From NCBI GenBank assembly GCA_964580105.1, contig CAZOJJ010000005.1, positions 33,706-97,705 of the forward strand: a stretch of 64,000 bases of DNA, given 5' to 3'. This DNA is from CAZOJJ01 sp964580105 (GTDB lineage Bacteria > Bacteroidota > Rhodothermia > Rhodothermales > Rubricoccaceae). Positions 19,008-26,984 of this stretch are shown here, piece after piece. Numbering within the stretch: the stretch's first letter is position 1; every line of letters starts with the position of its first letter. A program made the translations under genes and the position numbers. The notes below the pieces were generated by a model. That model searched no databases. It was given only the letters and a program-made list of their open reading frames with translations, and had not been told where the DNA came from.

Positions 19008-21086
19008 ATGCTCTACCTCCGCGACCTCCACCTCGCCTTCGGCGGCGACCCGATCTTCGACGGCCTCACGTGGGCCGTCAAGCCGGGCCAGCGCATCGGC
19101 CTGATCGGCCCCAACGGCGCGGGCAAGACGACGCTCCTCAAGGTCATCGCCGGGCGGCAGGTGCCCGACTCGGGCGAGGTCAGCGCCGAGGGCGAGACGA
19201 CCGTCGGCTACCTCGCGCAGGACGTGCAGGAGATGGACCTCGACGGGACGCCGCTCTCCGAGGCCCTCCACGCCTTCGACGCCATCACGGCGCTGGAGGC
19301 GGAGGAGCGCGAGCTCATCGCCGCGATGGAGGCGCACCCGGACCACGAGGCCGAGGGCTACCTCAAGCTCGTCGAGCGCTTCGACCGCGTACACGCGCAG
19401 CTGGTGGCGAAGGAGGCCCACAGCGTCGAAGCGCGTACCGAGGCGGTCCTCCACGGCCTCGGTTTTTCGGTGGACGAGATGCGCCGCCCGCTCCGCTCGT
19501 TCTCCGGCGGCTGGCGGATGCGCGTGGCGCTGGCCCGCATCCTCCTCAAAGAGCCCACCGTCCTCCTCCTCGACGAGCCCACGAACCACCTCGACATCGA
19601 GTCCATCGACTGGCTCGAAGGCTACCTTCGGTCCTACCCCGGCGCCGTCGTCCTCGTCTCGCACGACCGCTACTTCCTCGACCGGATGGTGACGCGCATC
19701 GCCGAGCTGGTACACGGCCGGATCGAGGAGTACGCGGGCAACTACACCTTCTACCTCGAAGCGCGCGAGGAGCGCCGCGCGCTCCAGCAGGCGGCCTACG
19801 ACAACCAGCAGAAGCTGATCGCCGAGGCGGAGCGGTTCATCGCGCGCTTCCGCGCGAAGGCCACGAAGGCGAGGCAGGCCCAGAGCCGGATCAAGATGCT
19901 GGAGCGGCTGGAGCGCATCCCGCCCCCGCCCTCCGACGCCGCCGCCATCCACTTCCGCTTCCCGCCCGCGCCGCCCTCGGGCCGCGTGATGGTGGAGCTG
20001 TCCCGGTTCTCGAAGACCTACCCGAACCCCGGATCGGAGTCCGGGGCAGGCTCCGACGGCGGCGAGACGGTCGTCTTCCGCGACGTCGAGCCGCTGGCCG
20101 TCGAGCGGGGCGACAAGATCGCGCTGATCGGCAAGAACGGCGCGGGCAAATCCACGCTGGCGCGGATGCTCCTCGGCACCGAGCCGTTCGACGGCACGCG
20201 CGAGGAGGGCCACCGCGTCGTGATGGCGCACTTCGCGCAGCACCAGGCCGAGGCGCTCGACCCGTCGGTGGACGTGCTGACGAGCCTCCGCGAGGTCGGC
20301 CGCGGCAAGACGGAGACGGAACTGCGCTCGCTCCTCGGCGCCTTCCTCTTCCACGGCGACGACGTGTTCAAGCCGGTCGGCGTGCTCTCCGGCGGCGAGC
20401 GCTCCCGCCTGGCGCTGGCCCGCACGCTCCTCTCGCCCGCCAACCTCCTCGTCCTCGACGAGCCCACGAACCACCTCGACATCGCGTCCAAGACGGTCCT
20501 CGCCGAGGCCCTCCGCCAGTACACCGGCTCGTTCGTCCTCGTCAGCCACGACCGCCACTTCCTCGACCAGGTCGCCACGACGACGTGGTACGTCGAGGAC
20601 GGGACCGTCCGCCGCTACGCCGGCTCGTTCTCCGAGGCGCAGTGGCAGCGCCAACACGGCACGGCCTCGCGGCTGGCAGAAATCGGAGGGCCCAAGACAG
20701 AGGACGGAAGGCGACAGGCGAAGCTCGAGCCTGCTCAGCGCCCAGCGCCCAGCGCCCCCGCCGGAGGCGGCAAGAAGACCAAGGAGCAGAAGCGCGCCGA
20801 GGCCGAGGCCCGCAACGCCCTGTACCGGGCCATGAAGGGCCAGGGGCACGTGGACGTCTCGGCCCTCGACGCCGAGCAGCAGCGCCGGGCGCTGGGCCTT
20901 CTCGAAGCCGAAATCGCGGCCAAGGAAGCGGAGAAGGAAGCCATCGAGCAGGCGCTCGCCGATCCGAACCTCTACCAGGATCCGAAGCGGTTCTCGGCCG
21001 AGATGGCGCGGTTCACGGAGGCCGAAACGGCGCTCGAGGCGCTCTACCAGCGCTGGGAGAAGCTTGCCGAGCAGGTCGCCTCCTGA
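19008..21086 (+). CDS. ABC-F family ATPase
   Basis: A 692-residue soluble protein with two ABC domains and no membrane segments; ABC-F proteins act on the ribosome (translation rescue, antibiotic protection or maturation). The first domain has GPNGAGKTT near residue 38, LRSFSGGWRMR near 164 and DEPTNHLD near 188; the second has GKNGAGKST near 375 and a second DEPTNHLD near 484. The inter-domain linker is basic. Between about residue 560 and 605 lies a low-complexity Pro/Lys-rich stretch encoded by repeated CAGCGCCC words, followed by a C-terminal coiled coil as in Uup. The subtype (Uup-like versus YheS-like) is uncertain. Confidence 0.93.
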   Translation: MLYLRDLHLAFGGDPIFDGLTWAVKPGQRIGLIGPNGAGKTTLLKVIAGRQVPDSGEVSAEGETTVGYLAQDVQEMDLDGTPLSEALHAFDAITALEAEERELIAAMEAHPDHEAEGYLKLVERFDRVHAQLVAKEAHSVEARTEAVLHGLGFSVDEMRRPLRSFSGGWRMRVALARILLKEPTVLLLDEPTNHLDIESIDWLEGYLRSYPGAVVLVSHDRYFLDRMVTRIAELVHGRIEEYAGNYTFYLEAREERRALQQAAYDNQQKLIAEAERFIARFRAKATKARQAQSRIKMLERLERIPPPPSDAAAIHFRFPPAPPSGRVMVELSRFSKTYPNPGSESGAGSDGGETVVFRDVEPLAVERGDKIALIGKNGAGKSTLARMLLGTEPFDGTREEGHRVVMAHFAQHQAEALDPSVDVLTSLREVGRGKTETELRSLLGAFLFHGDDVFKPVGVLSGGERSRLALARTLLSPANLLVLDEPTNHLDIASKTVLAEALRQYTGSFVLVSHDRHFLDQVATTTWYVEDGTVRRYAGSFSEAQWQRQHGTASRLAEIGGPKTEDGRRQAKLEPAQRPAPSAPAGGGKKTKEQKRAEAEARNALYRAMKGQGHVDVSALDAEQQRRALGLLEAEIAAKEAEKEAIEQALADPNLYQDPKRFSAEMARFTEAETALEALYQRWEKLAEQVAS

Positions 21087-21113
21087 CCGGCAGGCGGCCT
21101 CGGAGCAACGGCG

Positions 21114-21824
21114 CTACCAGGCCGGCACCTCGGCGCCGAGGTGCCGGAGGAGCGACTGGAAGACGACCGCGCCGTCGGCCGAGCCGAGGAGGGCCTCGAC
21201 GCACCGCTCCGGGTGCGGCATCATGCCGAGCACGTTGCCGGCCTCGTTGACGATGCCGGCGATGTTGCGCGCCGAGCCGTTCGGGTTGGCCTCGGGCGTG
21301 GGCTCGCCGTTCGCGTTCACGTAGCGGAAGACGACCCGGCCGTCCGCCTCCAGCCGGTCGAGCGTGGCCTCGTCGGCGGTGTAGTTGCCGTCGCCGTGGG
21401 CGATGGAGACGCGGAGACGCTGGCCGGGCTCGGCCGCGTTCGTGAACGGCGTCTCCGCGTTCTCGACGCGCAGCAGCACGTCCTTGCACGCGAAGCGGAG
21501 GTGCGCGTTGCGCATGAGCGCGCCGGGCAGGAGGCCGGCCTCGCAGAGCACCTGGAACCCGTTGCACACGCCGAGCACGAGGCCGCCCTCGTTGGCGAAG
21601 CGGACCACGTCCTTCATCACGGGCGAGAACCGGGCGATGGCGCCGGAGCGGAGGTAGTCGCCGTAGGAGAACCCGCCGGGAACGATCACCACGTCGGCTG
21701 CGCCGACCGACTCCTCCTTGTGCCACACGAACCGGGCGTCCTGCCCGAAGACGTGCTTGGCGGCGTGGTAGGCGTCGTGGTCGCAGTTGGACCCGGGGAA
21801 GACGAGGACGGCGAAGCGAGCCAT
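21114..21824 (-). CDS. purQ: Phosphoribosylformylglycinamidine synthase glutaminase subunit
   Basis: Supplies ammonia from glutamine to the PurL/PurS complex in purine synthesis. The 236-residue product has the class I glutaminase nucleophile in LGVCNGFQVL near residue 87 and the His-Glu pair in MPHPERCVE near 212, the expected family length and the start FAVLVFPGSNCDHD. The frame is open 24 codons further upstream, but homology starts at ATG 21824. It is isolated from other pur genes here and divergent from the DUF58 gene. Confidence 0.96.
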   Translation of the reverse strand: MARFAVLVFPGSNCDHDAYHAAKHVFGQDARFVWHKEESVGAADVVIVPGGFSYGDYLRSGAIARFSPVMKDVVRFANEGGLVLGVCNGFQVLCEAGLLPGALMRNAHLRFACKDVLLRVENAETPFTNAAEPGQRLRVSIAHGDGNYTADEATLDRLEADGRVVFRYVNANGEPTPEANPNGSARNIAGIVNEAGNVLGMMPHPERCVEALLGSADGAVVFQSLLRHLGAEVPAW

Positions 21825-21979
21825 GAGCAGGGCGAGGAGTGTAGGACGACGGACTACCGGCGAGGGACTATCGGCGAGGCGGGACCCTCGCCGCACGGCG
21901 AGAGCGTATTCTACTGCCGTGCGGCGCGTTCCGCCCGCAGGCGATCTTCCTCATTCGTCCTTCCACCGTCGCCCCGCCC

Positions 21980-22855
21980 GTGATTCCCCGCGAGCTGTTC
22001 CGCACGATCCGCCACGTCGAGATCCGCACGAAGGGGCTCGTCGAGAACGTGTTCGGCGGCGAGTACCACTCGGCCTTCCGCGGGCGCGGGATCGAGTTCT
22101 CGGAAGTCCGCCCCTACCAGATCGGCGACGACGTGCGGACGATCGACTGGAACGTGTCGGCGCGGATGGGCGAGGCGTACGTGAAGCTCTTCGAGGAGGA
22201 GCGCGAGCAGACGCTGATGCTGCTGGTGGACGTCTCGGGGTCGGAGGACTTCGGCTCGGCGGGCCGGGCCAAGCGCGAGGTGGCGGCCGAGCTGTGCGCC
22301 GTGCTCGGCTTCTCGGCCGTCCGCAACAACGACAAGGTCGGCCTCGTGCTGTTCTCGGACCGCGTCGAGCGGTTCGTCCCGCCCAAGAAGGGCCGCCGCC
22401 ACGTGCTCCGCCTCGTGCGCGACCTGTTCGTCCACGAGCCCCAGTCGCGCGGGACGGCCATCCGGGCGGCACTCGACCACGCACGCCACGTGCTTCGCCG
22501 CCGCGCCATCGTGGTTCTCGTCTCCGACTTCCTCGACGCGGGCTACGAGAAGGCCCTCCGCACGCTGGCCCGGAAGCACGACCTGGTAGCCGTCCGCCTC
22601 CTCGATCCGCGCGAAGCCGAGCTTCCCGCCGTCGGCCTTCTCACGCTGACCGACGCCGAGACGGGCCGGCCCGTGCTCGTGGACACGAGCAGCCGGGCCG
22701 CCCGGGAGGCCTTCCGGCAGCACGCCGCCGCCCGCGAGGCGGCCATTCAGGCCGCCCTTCGCCGCGCTCGCGTGGACACGATCACGGTGCGGACGGACGA
22801 GGACTTCGCGGACCCGCTCGTCGCCTTCTTCCGCCGCCGCAACCGGGAGCGATGA
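21980..22855 (+). CDS. DUF58 protein with vWA-like MIDAS
   Basis: A 291-residue soluble protein beginning with GTG. The DUF58 signature RPYQIGDDVRTIDWNVSAR lies near residue 47, preceded by FRGRGIEFSEV. A metal-ion-dependent adhesion-like motif LLVDVSGSEDF is near 84. Such proteins are normally encoded with a MoxR ATPase and Bat (aerotolerance) proteins and are thought to take part in chaperone-like maturation at the membrane. Here the next gene overlaps by 4 bases and encodes a BatD-like protein, but no MoxR gene is in the window. Confidence 0.88.
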   Translation: MIPRELFRTIRHVEIRTKGLVENVFGGEYHSAFRGRGIEFSEVRPYQIGDDVRTIDWNVSARMGEAYVKLFEEEREQTLMLLVDVSGSEDFGSAGRAKREVAAELCAVLGFSAVRNNDKVGLVLFSDRVERFVPPKKGRRHVLRLVRDLFVHEPQSRGTAIRAALDHARHVLRRRAIVVLVSDFLDAGYEKALRTLARKHDLVAVRLLDPREAELPAVGLLTLTDAETGRPVLVDTSSRAAREAFRQHAAAREAAIQAALRRARVDTITVRTDEDFADPLVAFFRRRNRER

Positions 22856-23874
22856 TGCGCGGCGTGGGGCTCTGGGCACTGGGCGTCGGGCTGATCCTGG
22901 CCGGACCCGCGCAGGCGCAAGAGGCGCGGCTGGCGGTCCTGGCCGACAGCGTCTTCGTCGGCGAGCGGTTCACGCTGGCCGTGACGGTCACGCGGCCGGC
23001 CGGGGCCCCCGCCCTCTTCCCCGAGATCCCGCCCGGCGATGCCGAAGCCGGGCCGCTCCTCGCCTTTGGCGACGCCGAGGTGTTCGCCGCCCGCCGCCTC
23101 CCCCCCCGCCTCGACGGCGCGCTCCGCGTGGACAGCCTCGTCTACGAGGCCGCCACCTTCGCCCTCGACGCGGCTACCGTCGGCCCCGTCGCCGTGCGGG
23201 TCGTGAGCGGGGCGGACACGACGACCGTCCGCACGAACACCGTCCGGCTCCCCATCCGGTCGGTCCTCCCCGCGCCCGAGGCGGACCTCCTGCCGCCGAC
23301 CCCGCCCGAGCCGTTCCCGAGCCCGTGGCCGGCGTGGCTCGCGCTGGCCTTCCTCGGCCTGGGTCTGCTCGCCCTCGCCTTCTGGCTCTGGCGGCGCGTT
23401 CGCCGCGGTGCCGGCCGATCCGCACCGCGCCCGGCGCCGTACCCGGAAGCCCTCCAGCGCCTCTCGGCGCTCGACGCCGCCAGGCCCCGGACGGCCGACG
23501 CCGTCAAGGCGCACTACGTCGAGCTGGCCGACCTGCTGCGCACGTACCTCGCGCGCACGCTCGGCGTCCCGGCCCTCGAACTGACCACGCGCGAGTTGAC
23601 CGAGGTGCTCCGCCACGACGCCCGCCTCCCGGAGGCGGCCCTCTCCGCCGTCCGCGGCACGCTCCGCCTGGCCGACCTCGTCAAGTTCGCCGATCTCCGC
23701 CCGGACGCCGAGGCCCACGTCGCCGCCCGCGCCCGTGCTCGCGAGGCCATCGAGGCCCTCGAAGCCGCCGTGCATCCACCAGAGAACCTGAAGGCAGAAG
23801 ACGGAAGTCAGAAGACGGAGGAGCGCGGAACTTCTCCCGAGCCTCCCGTCCATCCTCTGACCTCTGACCTCTGA
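22852..23874 (+). CDS. BatD-like membrane protein
   Basis: A 340-residue protein starting in an ATGA overlap with the DUF58 stop. It has an N-terminal signal peptide (LWALGVGLILAGPAQAQ), an Ig-like beta-rich periplasmic region (residues ~18-140), one membrane helix (AWLALAFLGLGLLALAFWLW, near 160), and a cytosolic helical domain resembling the DUF4381/BatD tail (YVELADLLRTYLARTLGVP near 223). The last ~35 residues are low complexity and encoded by spacer-like repeated words, running into the CCTCTGA tandem array that supplies the stop codon. It probably works with the DUF58 protein. The role is inferred from operon context. Confidence 0.75.
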   Translation: MMRGVGLWALGVGLILAGPAQAQEARLAVLADSVFVGERFTLAVTVTRPAGAPALFPEIPPGDAEAGPLLAFGDAEVFAARRLPPRLDGALRVDSLVYEAATFALDAATVGPVAVRVVSGADTTTVRTNTVRLPIRSVLPAPEADLLPPTPPEPFPSPWPAWLALAFLGLGLLALAFWLWRRVRRGAGRSAPRPAPYPEALQRLSALDAARPRTADAVKAHYVELADLLRTYLARTLGVPALELTTRELTEVLRHDARLPEAALSAVRGTLRLADLVKFADLRPDAEAHVAARARAREAIEALEAAVHPPENLKAEDGSQKTEERGTSPEPPVHPLTSDL

Positions 23875-23910
23875 CCTCTGACCTCTGACCTCTGACCTCT
23901 GACCTCTGAC
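23854..23910 (+). repeat. 7-bp tandem array (CCTCTGA)x8
   Basis: Eight exact copies of CCTCTGA run from 23854 to 23909, plus one base, ending three bases before the cobB ATG. The first copies encode the last residues of the BatD-like protein and provide its TGA. Because the unit contains TGA and is not a multiple of three, the array stops all three frames. Confidence 0.9.
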
Positions 23911-23913
23911 TCG

Positions 23914-24696
23914 ATGCACCAGCCCGTCGGCGCCCCCTTCAGCCCCACCCTCGTCGAGCGCCTGGCGCAGGCACGGCGCGTGGCCGTGCTCACCGGCGCG
24001 GGCATCTCGGCCGAGAGCGGCGTGCCCACCTTTCGCAACCCCGACGGCCTCTGGCAGCGGTTCCGCCCCGAGGAGCTGGCCAACGTGGACGCCTTCCTTC
24101 GCAATCCCGTGCTCGTGCAGGGGTGGTACGCCCACCGCCGGGCCGTGGTGGAGGACGCACGGCCGAACGCGGGCCACGAGGCGCTGGCCGAGTTGGAGCG
24201 GCTCGTCACGGCGCGCGGCGGCGACTTCCTCCTCGCCACGCAGAACGTGGACGGCCTCCACGCCCGGGCGGGCTCCGAGCGCGTCGTCGAACTGCACGGT
24301 GCGCTCACGCGCTCGTACTGCATCGACTGCGGGCGTGAGGCGCACGAGGCCGAGCTGGCGTCCATCGCGTCCGGCGAACCGGCGCACTGCCCGGACTGCG
24401 CCGGCCTCCTCCGCCCCGACGTCGTCTGGTTCGGCGAGACGCTCCCCGAAGGCGCGATGGAGGCCGCCGCCCAGGCCGCCGCCCGCGCCGACGTGTTTCT
24501 CTCCGTCGGCACCAGCGCCGTCGTCTATCCCGCCGCCGGGCTCCCGCTGATTGCCAAGCAGGAAGGCGCCTACGTGGCCGAGGTCAACCCGACGCCGAGC
24601 GAGATCGCCTTCCGCCTCGACGAGCAGGTGTGCGGCCGGGCGGGCGAGGTGCTCCCCCTGCTCGTCGCCCGCGTGCGCACCGCCGTGACGGATTGA
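23914..24696 (+). CDS. cobB: NAD-dependent protein deacylase, sirtuin
   Basis: A 260-residue class III sirtuin-like deacylase. The NAD-binding motif LTGAGISAESGVPTFR is near residue 27, the catalytic TQNVDGLH near 110 with His in ELHGAL near 126, and four zinc-binding cysteines follow (CIDC near 135, CPDC near 159). The sequence WYAHRR near residue 70 has the Tyr-x-x-Arg pattern that favours succinyl/malonyl-lysine in SIRT5-like sirtuins, so desuccinylase activity is plausible. It sits directly after a CCTCTGA repeat array, with no Shine-Dalgarno sequence. Confidence 0.93.
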   Translation: MHQPVGAPFSPTLVERLAQARRVAVLTGAGISAESGVPTFRNPDGLWQRFRPEELANVDAFLRNPVLVQGWYAHRRAVVEDARPNAGHEALAELERLVTARGGDFLLATQNVDGLHARAGSERVVELHGALTRSYCIDCGREAHEAELASIASGEPAHCPDCAGLLRPDVVWFGETLPEGAMEAAAQAAARADVFLSVGTSAVVYPAAGLPLIAKQEGAYVAEVNPTPSEIAFRLDEQVCGRAGEVLPLLVARVRTAVTD

Positions 24697-24728
24697 CCCG
24701 CGCCCTTCCCTTCCTCGGCCTCGCGTCG

Positions 24729-24736
24729 TACCCTTG
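24729..24736 (+). promoter_or_regulatory. -7-like box TACCCTTG
   Basis: TACCCTTG lies 31 bases before the ATG at 24767 of the metal ATPase. It also overlaps an in-frame TTG (24734), which argues against that TTG being the true start. Confidence 0.4.
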
Positions 24737-24766
24737 AGGCTCCCGTTCCGCCCCTCCGCCGCCCGC

Positions 24767-26821
24767 ATGGCGCACCGCCCCCCCCCCCACCCGGAACGCC
24801 GCCTCCCCTCGGCCTCGGCGAAAGCCGCCCCGCATCGCCACGCCGCCGACGCGGACCACACCGCCCACCACGCCGGCATGGCCGAGGACTTCAAGTGGCG
24901 GTTCGTCGCCTGCCTCGCGCTGACGCTGCCCATCCTGGCGCTCAGCCCCATGATCCAGCGCGCGCTGGGGCTCGCCGACCGCCTCGCCTTCCCCGGCGAC
25001 GAGTGGGTGCTCCTCGGCCTCTCCGTGCTCATCTACCTGTACGGCGGCTGGCCCTTCCTGCGCGGCGCCTTCGCCGAGATGCGGCGCGGGCAACCGGGGA
25101 TGATGACGCTCGTCGCCCTCGCCATCACCGTCGCCTTCGGGTACAGCGTGGCCGTGGTGTTCGGGCTGGAGGGCACGCTGTTCTTCTGGGAAGCTGCCAC
25201 GCTGATCGACGTGATGCTCCTCGGCCACTGGGTCGAGATGCGGAGCGTGCTCGGCGCCTCGAAGGCGCTCGACGCGCTGGCGAAGCTGATGCCCGAGACG
25301 GCCCACCTCCTCGGCCCCGACGGCATGACGGCCGACGTCTCCGTCGCCTCCCTCCGCCCCGGCGACCGCATCCGGGTCAAGACGTCGGAGACGATTCCCG
25401 TGGACGGCCGCGTGGTCGAAGGCACCTCGTCGGTAGACGAGAGCCTGGTGACGGGCGAGAGCGTGCCCGTCGAGAAGGGCGAGGGCGACGCCGTCGTGGC
25501 GGGGTCGAAGAACGGACCGGGGACCCTCGTCGTCGCGGTCGAGAAGGCGGGCGAAGACGCCTACGTGGGGCAGGTCGTCCGCCTCGTCCGCGAGGCGCAG
25601 ACGACGAAGAGCCGAACGCAGACGCTCGCGGACCAAGTTGCCTTCGGGCTCACACTCGTCGCCCTCGGAGCGGCGGCCGTCACGTTCCTCGCGTGGCACT
25701 TCGGCTCGGCGCGGTCGCTCACGTTCGCCGTCGAGCGGGCCGTGACGGTCCTCGTGATCGCCTGCCCGCACGCCCTCGGCCTCGCCATCCCGCTCGTCGT
25801 GGCCGTGAGCACCGCGCTCGGCGCGAAGCGCGGCCTGCTCATCCGCAACCGCGCCGCCTTCGAGACGGCCCGCAAGCTCGACACGGTCGTGTTCGACAAG
25901 ACGGGCACGCTCACCGAGGGCCGCTTCGGCGTGACCGAGGTGCTGGCGCCGGACGCAATCCCGACGGAGGCGGTCCTCCGCCTCGCGGCGGCCGTCGAGG
26001 CGGGCAGCGAGCACCCCCTCGCGGCGGGCATCCTCCGCACGGCCGAGGAGCGCGACCTCGCGGCCCCGCGCGTGACGGACTTCCACGCGCTACCCGGCCG
26101 CGGCGTGGAGGGCACCGTGGACGGCCACGTCGTCCGCCTCCTCAGCCCCGCCGCCGCCCGCGACGCCGGGCTCCCCGCCCCGTTCGAGTCGGCCGCCCCG
26201 CTGGAGGCGCAGGGCAAGACGGTGGTCTGGGTGGCGCGCGGCCGGCAGCCCGTCGGCGCGCTCGCCCTGGCCGACACCGTTCGGCCCACCTCGAAGGCGG
26301 CCGTCGAGGCGCTCCACAAGCTGGGCATGCAGGTCATCCTGCTCACGGGCGACCGCGAGGCCGTCGCCGAGCACGTCGCCGCGCAGGTCGGCATCGACCG
26401 CGTCTTCGCCGAGGTGCGCCCGGAGGAGAAAGAGGGGCTGATCCGCTCGCTCCAGAGCGAGGGCCGCGTCGTCGCCATGACGGGCGACGGCGTCAACGAC
26501 GCGCCCGCGCTGGCCCGCGCCGACGTCGGCCTCGCCGTCGGCGCCGGGACGGACGTGGCCGTGGACACGGCCGACATCGTACTGGTGGCGTCCGACCCGC
26601 GCGATGTGGTGCAGGCCATCCGCCTCGCCCGAGCGACGTACCGCAAGATGATACAGAACCTGTGGTACGCCGTCGGCTACAACGTCGTCGCGCTGCCGCT
26701 GGCGGCGGGAGCGCTGGCGTGGGCAGGCGTCGTGCTCTCCCCGGCCGTGGGCGCCGCGCTGATGAGCCTGAGCACGGTCGTCGTCGCCGTCAACGCGCGG
26801 CGGCTGAGGCTGGACGGTTAA
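24767..26821 (+). CDS. copB: CopB-type P1B heavy-metal ATPase
   Basis: A 684-residue cation-exporting ATPase. The transmembrane metal-binding motif is CPH (AVTVLVIACPHALGLAIP), the P1B-3/CopB signature associated with Cu/Ag. The phosphorylation motif DKTGTLTEG is near residue 377, the GSEHPLAAG motif near 415, and TGDGVNDAPAL near 570. No HMA domain is present; instead residues ~2-38 are His-rich (HRPPPH, PHRHAADADHTAHH), typical of CopB. Start ATG 24767 was chosen over TTG 24734. No regulator or chaperone is adjacent, and the gene appears to have its own promoter. Confidence 0.92.
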   Translation: MAHRPPPHPERRLPSASAKAAPHRHAADADHTAHHAGMAEDFKWRFVACLALTLPILALSPMIQRALGLADRLAFPGDEWVLLGLSVLIYLYGGWPFLRGAFAEMRRGQPGMMTLVALAITVAFGYSVAVVFGLEGTLFFWEAATLIDVMLLGHWVEMRSVLGASKALDALAKLMPETAHLLGPDGMTADVSVASLRPGDRIRVKTSETIPVDGRVVEGTSSVDESLVTGESVPVEKGEGDAVVAGSKNGPGTLVVAVEKAGEDAYVGQVVRLVREAQTTKSRTQTLADQVAFGLTLVALGAAAVTFLAWHFGSARSLTFAVERAVTVLVIACPHALGLAIPLVVAVSTALGAKRGLLIRNRAAFETARKLDTVVFDKTGTLTEGRFGVTEVLAPDAIPTEAVLRLAAAVEAGSEHPLAAGILRTAEERDLAAPRVTDFHALPGRGVEGTVDGHVVRLLSPAAARDAGLPAPFESAAPLEAQGKTVVWVARGRQPVGALALADTVRPTSKAAVEALHKLGMQVILLTGDREAVAEHVAAQVGIDRVFAEVRPEEKEGLIRSLQSEGRVVAMTGDGVNDAPALARADVGLAVGAGTDVAVDTADIVLVASDPRDVVQAIRLARATYRKMIQNLWYAVGYNVVALPLAAGALAWAGVVLSPAVGAALMSLSTVVVAVNARRLRLDG

Positions 26822-26950
26822 CACGGGACGTCCGGGCGAGACGGCGCGGCACGGGGTACGCCCGGCGCACCGGTTACGAATTCACGGAAGGCGCAGCCCC
26901 TCCACCCACGACGCGGTGTGCCGGGTGCAATTTCGTGCACCTTCGTGCGC

Positions 26951-26958
26951 TACTTTCC
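26951..26958 (+). promoter_or_regulatory. -7 box TACTTTCC upstream of recC
   Basis: TACTTTCC, 26 bases before the GTG start at 26985, with TTTCG at 26931-26935 about 15 bases upstream as a possible -33 element. The 130 bases before this contain no gene. Confidence 0.45.
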
Positions 26959-26984
26959 CCCGTTCCCCGCGTTTCCGAATCCGC

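Noticed and set aside
23854..23910. CRISPR array
   Set aside because: The units are 7 bp and contiguous without spacers, and no cas genes are present; the same applies to the 15-19 bp repeats elsewhere.
24734..24766. TTG at 24734 as the copB start
   Set aside because: It overlaps a promoter-like TACCCTTG, and the downstream ATG gives a normal CopB His-rich N-terminus.
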